Of a DNA stretch of 64,000 nt, positions 59,141-64,000 are shown piece after piece. Where the stretch lies: positions 310,001 through 374,000 of the forward strand of contig CAWIEX010000014.1 in NCBI GenBank assembly GCA_963835295.1, given 5' to 3'. A model generated the notes under the pieces. That model was given only the letters and a program-made list of their open reading frames with translations. It did not search any database and was not told the DNA's origin. How positions within the stretch are numbered: the first letter of the stretch is position 1; each line of letters begins with the position of its first letter. Origin of the DNA: JAOPZW01 sp963835295 (GTDB lineage: Bacteria > Actinomycetota > Thermoleophilia > Solirubrobacterales > Solirubrobacteraceae). The translations under genes were made by a program, and so were the position numbers.

Positions 59141-61501
59141 ATGGCCACCGAGCCACGCACCGACCCGCCCGAGACCGCTGCCGCAGCGGCGTCGCGCAAC
59201 GGCGCGCACGCGCCCGCCGAGCGCGCCCCGGTCGACCGCCTCACGCACCCCGAGGCGCACGGGCCGGTGCTCCGCGCCGAGCTCACCGAGACCGAGCGCC
59301 GCCTGCTCGGCGACCTCTTCGCGATCGTCGAGGAGCACGCCGACGACGCGGCGGTCGAGATCGACCGCCAGCGCGTCGAGGATGCCTTCCTGTTCTCGTG
59401 CGAGCACCACGCCGACCAGCGGCGCAAGTCCGGTGAGGAGTTCATCGTCCACCCGGTCGGCGTGGCCAAGATCTGCGCGGGCATGCGCCTGGACACCGAG
59501 ACGCTGTGCGCCGCGCTGCTGCACGACACCGTCGAGGACACGAGCGCGTCGCTCGACGAGGTCCGCGAGCGCTTCGGCGACGAGGTCTCCACGCTGGTCG
59601 ACGGCGTCACCAAGCTCACTGGCATCACCTTCACGAGCCGCGACGAGGCGCAGGCCGAGAACTACCGCAAGATGATGGTCGCGATGGCCACGGACATCCG
59701 GGTCATCCTCATCAAGCTCGCCGATCGCCTCCACAACATGCGCACGATCAGCGCGCTGGCCAAGCAGAAGCAGATCGACAAGGCCAAGGAGACCCTGGAG
59801 ATCTACGCGCCGATCGCGCATCGGCTCGGCATCCACGCGATCAAGTGGGAGCTCGAGGACCTCGCGTTCGCAGCGCTGCACCCGCGCAAGTACCAGGAGA
59901 TCAAGGGCCTGGTCAACCAGCAGCGCGAGGAGCGCGAGGACTACGTCCAGACCAGCGGCACCGAGCTGACGCGCGAGCTCGATGCGCTCGGCATCCACGC
60001 CGAGATCGCCGGGCGGGCCAAGCACTTCTATTCGATCTACTCGAAGATGACCAAGAAGGACCGTGAGTTCAACGAGATCTACGACCTCACGGCCATGCGG
60101 GTCATCGTCGACTCGGTGAAGGACTGCTACGGCGCGGTCGGCGTCATCCACTCGCTGTGGAAGCCGCTGCCCGGGCGCTTCAAGGACTTCATCGCGATGC
60201 CGAAGTTCAACATGTACCAGTCGCTGCACACGACGGTGATCGGGCCCGAGGGCCTGCCGCTCGAGATCCAGATCCGCACGCGCGAGATGCACGACATGGC
60301 CGAGTTCGGCGTCGCGGCGCACTGGATCTACAAGGAGGGCTCGCGCGGCAAGCCCGCGCCGCAGGGCGAGCAGAAGCTCAAGTGGCTGCGCTCGATGCTC
60401 GACTGGCAGCAGGAGCTCCAGGACCCCAAGGAGTTCATGGAGAACCTGAAGGTCGACCTCTTCGACGAGGAGGTCTTCGTCTTCACGCCCAAGGGCGAGG
60501 TCAAGTCGCTGGCCGCCGGCGCCACGCCGCTGGACTTCGCCTACGAGATCCACACCGAGCTCGGCCACCGCTGCGTCGGCGCGAAGGTCAACGGCAAGAT
60601 CGTCCCGCTCAACTACCAGCTCAAGTCGGGCGACATCGTCGAGGTCCTGACGAGCAAGCGCGAGCGCGGCCCGTCGCGCGACTGGCTGGCCGTGGTCAAG
60701 ACCACGCGCGCGCGCAACAAGATCAAGCAGTGGTTCAAGCAGGAGTCGCGCGAGGACACCGAGCACACCGGCCGCGCGCTGCTGCAGGAGCACCTCAACA
60801 AGGCGGGCCTGCCGGCGCAGAAGATCACCGGCTCCCCGCTGCTGGCCGACGTCATCCGCGAGATGGGCTTCCGCAAGGCCGACGACTTCTACATCGCCCT
60901 CGGCGGGGCCAAGATCTCGCCGAAGGTCATCGTCAACAAGATCCTGCAGCGCCTCAAGCAGGGCGAGGCGGCCGAGGAAGAGACGACCACCGCCGAGTCG
61001 CTGGTCTCCACCCGGCGCCAGCGCCGCCAGCCGACCGGCTCGAGCGCCTCGTACGGCATCCGCGTCGAGGGCGTCGAAGACGTGATGCTGCGGATGGCCA
61101 AGTGCTGTCGCCCGGTGCCTGGCGACCCGGTCGTCGGCTACGTCTCGCTCGGGCGCGGCATCACGATCCACCGCGACGACTGCCCGAACACCGCCGCCCT
61201 GCGCAAGGACCCCGAGCGCTTCGTCCGCGTGCACTGGGAGGGCGACCACGAGACCGCGTTCAAGGTCGAGCTCCAGGTCGACGCGTGGGATCGCCACCGC
61301 CTGCTCGAGGACCTCTCGCGGACCTTCGCCGAGGCCGGCATCAACATCGTCGAGGCGCGTTGCATCGTCTCCACCCCGATGGTCCAGAACCGCTTCGTGG
61401 TCGAGGTGGCCGACACCCAGGCGCTCAAGCAGACGGTCACCAAGCTGCGCAACATCGACTCGGTCTTCGACGCCTACCGGGTCACGCCGGGCGCGGGCTG
61501 A
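59141..61501 (+). CDS. rel: Bifunctional (p)ppGpp synthetase/hydrolase (Rel)
   Basis: A 786-residue stringent-response enzyme. The HD hydrolase domain ('ALLHDTVEDTSASLDEVRER') keeps the His-Asp pair. The synthetase domain has 'YDLTAMRVIVDSVKDCYGAV' and 'FKDFIAMPKFNMYQSLHTTV'. TGS ('VFVFTPKGEVKSLAAGATPL'), a Zn/CC-type region ('AKCCRPVPGDPVVGYVSLGR') and a C-terminal ACT domain follow. Both activities should be present. It lies 53 bases after recJ, with a small GCCGGT-AGC-ACCGGC hairpin at 59102-59116 in the gap. Confidence 0.95.
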   Translation: MATEPRTDPPETAAAAASRNGAHAPAERAPVDRLTHPEAHGPVLRAELTETERRLLGDLFAIVEEHADDAAVEIDRQRVEDAFLFSCEHHADQRRKSGEEFIVHPVGVAKICAGMRLDTETLCAALLHDTVEDTSASLDEVRERFGDEVSTLVDGVTKLTGITFTSRDEAQAENYRKMMVAMATDIRVILIKLADRLHNMRTISALAKQKQIDKAKETLEIYAPIAHRLGIHAIKWELEDLAFAALHPRKYQEIKGLVNQQREEREDYVQTSGTELTRELDALGIHAEIAGRAKHFYSIYSKMTKKDREFNEIYDLTAMRVIVDSVKDCYGAVGVIHSLWKPLPGRFKDFIAMPKFNMYQSLHTTVIGPEGLPLEIQIRTREMHDMAEFGVAAHWIYKEGSRGKPAPQGEQKLKWLRSMLDWQQELQDPKEFMENLKVDLFDEEVFVFTPKGEVKSLAAGATPLDFAYEIHTELGHRCVGAKVNGKIVPLNYQLKSGDIVEVLTSKRERGPSRDWLAVVKTTRARNKIKQWFKQESREDTEHTGRALLQEHLNKAGLPAQKITGSPLLADVIREMGFRKADDFYIALGGAKISPKVIVNKILQRLKQGEAAEEETTTAESLVSTRRQRRQPTGSSASYGIRVEGVEDVMLRMAKCCRPVPGDPVVGYVSLGRGITIHRDDCPNTAALRKDPERFVRVHWEGDHETAFKVELQVDAWDRHRLLEDLSRTFAEAGINIVEARCIVSTPMVQNRFVVEVADTQALKQTVTKLRNIDSVFDAYRVTPGAG

Positions 61502-61511
61502 GTCGCCGCGC

Positions 61512-61534
61512 CCGCCGCCCATGTGTGGCGGCGG
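61512..61534 (+). terminator. Hairpin after rel
   Basis: A perfect 8-bp stem (CCGCCGCC / GGCGGCGG) with a 7-base loop starts 11 bases past the rel stop codon. No T-run follows. Confidence 0.5.
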
Positions 61535-61646
61535 TCTGCGGGCAGGGCACCGAGGGGGAGGAGCTCGCACCGGCGGTGATTGCTCCATCGTCCTGCCGTG
61601 TGGTCGCAGGAGGACCGCTGGACAGGACGGTGGCCAGAGACGGGCG

Positions 61647-61799
61647 CTAGCGGATCGTGCGGTGCCCGTGGCGGGCGCCGATGTCCGGCCGCTTGTGGCC
61701 GCCGCCATCGCGGGCGTCCGACGACGTCGGCGTGAGGCCGATCGCGGCGGTGATGGCCGCGACGGCCAGCCCGGCGAGGATGCGAGGTGCGCGAGTCAT
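61647..61799 (-). CDS. Tiny secreted peptide
   Basis: A 50-residue frame with a convincing AAGGACGAGAG ribosome binding site and a signal-peptide-like start ('MTRAPRILAGLAVAAITAA'), followed by a short, very hydrophilic mature part rich in Gly, His and Arg ('DGGGHKRPDIGARHGHRTIR'). No function is known; the His content might bind metal. Confidence 0.5.
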   Translation of the reverse strand: MTRAPRILAGLAVAAITAAIGLTPTSSDARDGGGHKRPDIGARHGHRTIR

Positions 61800-61892
61800 G
61801 GTCTCTCGTCCTTAATCGGCCGCGCCGAGTGTGGATGTAGCGCCCGGCGCCGGCCGTCCGGGGCACCGTGGACGGCGGCGCCGTTCGGCTCG

Positions 61893-62822
61893 CTAGGAGG
61901 GCGCGGCGACCGACAGGCGCCCGACGACCTCGTCGCGCGAGTTGCGCACCTCGGGCGCCGACAGCGCCGCGAGGCGGGCGCCGTCGACCGGCAGGCCGAG
62001 CAGCTCGCCGGCCGCCCACACCGCGGCGGGGTCGAGCGCGCGCAGGGCTCCGTCGGCCACCTTGACCGCGACGCCGCGGCCGTCCTCGCAGCCGATGGCG
62101 ATGACGCCCTCGGCGCCGATCTTGGCGATCACCGGCGTCGCGGCCATGAGCTCGGTGTCGATCGCGCCCGGGTAGGCGACGAGGCTCGGATGCGCGCGCA
62201 TGGCGGTGGCGACGCGCGTCCCCGGCGCGCCCAGGTCGCCGCCGGCCAGGCGCCCGAAGGCGCGCGCCAGCGCGGCCAGCGGCGCGTGGAAGGTGAGCAT
62301 CCCGCAGCCGTCCACCGCCTGCGCCGGAGCCTCGACGCCCAGCGCGCCGGCCACGGCGTCGGCCATCGCGCGCTGCAGGGGATGCCCGGCGTCGAGATAG
62401 CCCTCGACCGGCCAGCCCTCGACCACGCACAGCGCGAGGCCGAGCGCGTGCTTGCCCGAGCAGTTGTGGTGGATGGGCCGCGGCGGCGCCAACAGGGCCG
62501 CGGCCGCCACCGGGTCGCGTGGCGGCACGGCGCCGCACGACAGGTGCCCGACGCCCAGGCCGCAGGCGGCGAGGATCTCGGACACCCGCGCGACGTGCTC
62601 GGGCGAGCCGCCGTGCGACGCGCAGCCCAGCGCGAGGTGGCGGTCATCGAGGCCGAGGCGCTCGAGCACGCCGGCCCGCACGGCCGGCAGCGCCTGCAGC
62701 GGCTTGGCCGCTGAGCGCAGGAAGGCCTGCTCGTCGTGGTCTCCGTCGGCCAGGCGCCAGACGAAGCGGTGCTCGCTCTCGACGCGACCGCCGCGCTCGA
62801 CGACGATCCGCCCGCGGCTCAA
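61893..62822 (-). CDS. L-asparaginase II family protein
   Basis: A 309-residue protein of the rhizobial-type asparaginase family. 'FLRSAAKPLQALPAVRAG', 'HNCSGKHALGLALCVVEG' and 'AIDTELMAATPVIAKIGAEG' are its conserved lines, including the Ser-Ala-Lys and Cys-Ser-Gly-Lys motifs of the active site. It would hydrolyse asparagine to aspartate and ammonia. The start is a TTG at 62822 overlapping the stop of the lipid-kinase-like gene (TTGA), so the two are co-translated; no ATG or GTG fits the frame. No export signal is visible. Confidence 0.85.
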   Translation of the reverse strand: MSRGRIVVERGGRVESEHRFVWRLADGDHDEQAFLRSAAKPLQALPAVRAGVLERLGLDDRHLALGCASHGGSPEHVARVSEILAACGLGVGHLSCGAVPPRDPVAAAALLAPPRPIHHNCSGKHALGLALCVVEGWPVEGYLDAGHPLQRAMADAVAGALGVEAPAQAVDGCGMLTFHAPLAALARAFGRLAGGDLGAPGTRVATAMRAHPSLVAYPGAIDTELMAATPVIAKIGAEGVIAIGCEDGRGVAVKVADGALRALDPAAVWAAGELLGLPVDGARLAALSAPEVRNSRDEVVGRLSVAAPS

Positions 62823-63802
62823 GCGACGACCGTGAGCGCCCCGGGCCAGACCCCGAAGACGGCCTCGGCGGTGTCGCCGATGTAGTCGCCGTCGACCTGC
62901 AGCGCCACGGGGCGCCCGTCCGCCGAGACGATGCGCACCTCGTCGGAGGTGGTGAAGGCGCTGATGCGCCTGTGGTCGGCCAGGCGCAGGCGATCGGAGA
63001 GCAGGCGGGCGCTCACGGTCGGGATGTCGAGCGGTGTCGCGCGCTCGAGCATCACGCCGCCGTACTGGCCGTCGTCGAGGGCGAGCCCCTCGGCGAGATG
63101 GACCGGCCGATGCCCGAAATACGTGTAGGGGTCGCCGTTCTGCACCGCGGCGGTGACGCCGCGCAGCACCTCGCTGCCGACGTGCGCCTCCAGGCGGGGC
63201 GGGCGCACGACATACTCCCGGCTGAACGTCGCGACCGCCGCGTAGGCGAAGTACCACTGCTTCAGGCGCGCCTTGAGAGCCGGATGGGCATCGACGCGGC
63301 GCACGACGGACGCGTCGAGCCCGAAGCCCGCCGAGAAGGTGAAGGCGCGGCCGTTGACGTGGGCGAGGTCGACCTGGCGCGGCGTCCAGTCGTCGGCCCG
63401 GCGCAGCAGGTGCTCGGTGGCGTCGACGATGTCGCCCGGGACGCCGAGCATCTTGCAGTAGACGTTGGTCGCGCCGCCGGGGAGCGGCGTCAGCGGGGTG
63501 GGGGAGTGCGCCAGGCCGTTGGCGGCCTCGTTGACGGTGCCATCGCCGCCGAAGGCGACGACGACGTCGTAGCCCTCCTCGGCGGCCTCACGGCACAGGA
63601 CGGTCGCGTGGTCGCGCCCCTCGGTGTCCATCGCATCCACCTCGTAGCGCCCCTGCAGGGCGTAGACCACGAGGTTCTTGAGGCGATCGGAGACCGTCGT
63701 CGCGTACGGGTTGACGATGACGAGCATCCGCTTGCGCTCGACGGGCTGCTCCAGGGCGGCGAAGGAGTCGGCCAGGCGCTCGAGGGATTCGATGGGCGGC
63801 AC
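62819..63802 (-). CDS. Diacylglycerol kinase / lipid kinase family protein (YegS-like)
   Basis: A 327-residue cytosolic enzyme. The catalytic-domain hallmarks are 'MLVIVNPYATTVSDRLKN' and the nucleotide-binding 'VVVAFGGDGTVNEAANGLAH'; 'PLPGGATNVYCKMLGVPGD' is also standard. The last ~130 residues form the beta-sandwich substrate domain. It would phosphorylate diacylglycerol or a related lipid; the exact lipid is unknown. A coupled asparaginase gene downstream has no obvious metabolic link. Confidence 0.85.
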   Translation of the reverse strand: MPPIESLERLADSFAALEQPVERKRMLVIVNPYATTVSDRLKNLVVYALQGRYEVDAMDTEGRDHATVLCREAAEEGYDVVVAFGGDGTVNEAANGLAHSPTPLTPLPGGATNVYCKMLGVPGDIVDATEHLLRRADDWTPRQVDLAHVNGRAFTFSAGFGLDASVVRRVDAHPALKARLKQWYFAYAAVATFSREYVVRPPRLEAHVGSEVLRGVTAAVQNGDPYTYFGHRPVHLAEGLALDDGQYGGVMLERATPLDIPTVSARLLSDRLRLADHRRISAFTTSDEVRIVSADGRPVALQVDGDYIGDTAEAVFGVWPGALTVVA

Positions 63803-63844
63803 CGGCGTTTTCTACACCTTTCGCCGGGCGGTGTTTCATGAATC

Positions 63845-64000
63845 TCAGCGCGCGACGACGACCGCGTGCCCCTTGGCCTGCGGCTGGAGGGTGCGCACGA
63901 GGCGCTCGGCCTCGTCGACGAGCGCGCTGCGCGTGGCGCGAGCCAGGCGCTCGAGAGGGCGCAGGGTGAGGGTCGCCTCGCGGCGTTTGACCTCGATCGA
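63845..64000 (-). CDS. Partial gene running off the window end
   Basis: The last 51 codons of a minus-strand gene that begins beyond the window ('SIEVKRREATLTLRPLERLA', ending 'QPQAKGHAVVVAR'). Composition and frame look coding; the charged helical sequence is not enough to name a family. It ends 43 bases before the lipid-kinase-like gene, likely the same operon. Confidence 0.5.
   Translation of the reverse strand, partial: SIEVKRREATLTLRPLERLARATRSALVDEAERLVRTLQPQAKGHAVVVAR

Noticed and set aside
1..64000. tRNA, rRNA, integrase, transposase, phage or plasmid origin
   Set aside because: None was recognised on reading both strands; the window looks chromosomal.

Overview
The window is about 71% G+C by eye, densely packed, and bacterial. 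A SecD-SecF fusion, a Rel (p)ppGpp enzyme, a RecJ with a C-terminal extension, PucR/IclR/GntR/LuxR regulators and several GTG/TTG starts suggest a high-GC actinomycete. My best guess is Thermoleophilia/Solirubrobacterales, which is an inference and not proven here. No tRNA, rRNA, CRISPR array, integrase or transposase is visible.

Layout. (1) 1-2.0 kb: the 3' part of secDF and a small membrane protein. (2) 2.0-11.1 kb: an accessory stretch of short, mostly unrecognised genes (methyltransferase, class III cyclase, RibD-C reductase, YdeI/OmdA protein, tiny membrane proteins). It contains three copies of a ~250 bp non-coding repeat carrying a long hairpin and two genes with large internal deletions. 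(3) 11.2-16.1 kb: a secreted protein and two cell-envelope glycosylation genes. (4) 16.1-19.7 kb: a first set of split glutamate-synthase-like genes of the N-methylglutamate synthase type, plus a folate cyclodeaminase-family gene. (5) 19.8-23.6 kb: a cation/proton antiporter, a sensor-like protein and a GAF-PucR regulator. (6) 23.7-27.6 kb: an Amt transporter, four very small membrane/lipoprotein genes and a glutamine-synthetase-like enzyme in one operon. (7) 27.6-33.6 kb: flavin reductase, a DUF1989-GcvT fusion and an acyl-CoA-dehydrogenase-like flavoprotein, divergent from an APC permease, with two GTAC-type palindromes between them. (8) 33.6-49.1 kb: a long minus-strand run: heterotetrameric sarcosine-oxidase-type genes (D-A-G-B), formate-THF ligase, GntR, a second glutamine-synthetase-like gene, a second glutamate-synthase-like set, an unknown gene and two DAO-family flavoproteins. 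An IclR gene diverges from its head. (9) 50.0-56.6 kb: a compact operon of a folate-binding protein, two homocysteine-methyltransferase/SAM-methyltransferase fusions, a LuxR regulator and metK. (10) 56.7-64 kb: recJ, rel, a tiny secreted peptide, L-asparaginase, a diacylglycerol-kinase-family gene and a partial gene.

How it fits together. Regions 4 and 6-8 read as a system for taking up and oxidising methylated amines by an N-methylglutamate-like route. The proposed steps are import (Amt or APC permease), ligation to glutamate (glutamine-synthetase-like enzymes), conversion to N-methylglutamate (glutamate-synthase-like sets) and oxidation to glutamate with the methyl carbon passed to tetrahydrofolate (Sox-type complex). 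The folate-bound carbon would then be released as formate (cyclodeaminase-family protein and Fhs). Region 9 is a neighbouring methyl-transfer operon in which homocysteine methylation and SAM-dependent methylation are fused in one polypeptide, twice. This is the most unusual architecture in the window. Substrates are inferred from families and context only.

Three genes (secDF, the secreted protein at 11.2 kb, metK) each carry one apparent extra base in a G/C run. Because metK is normally essential, sequencing error is the likelier explanation.
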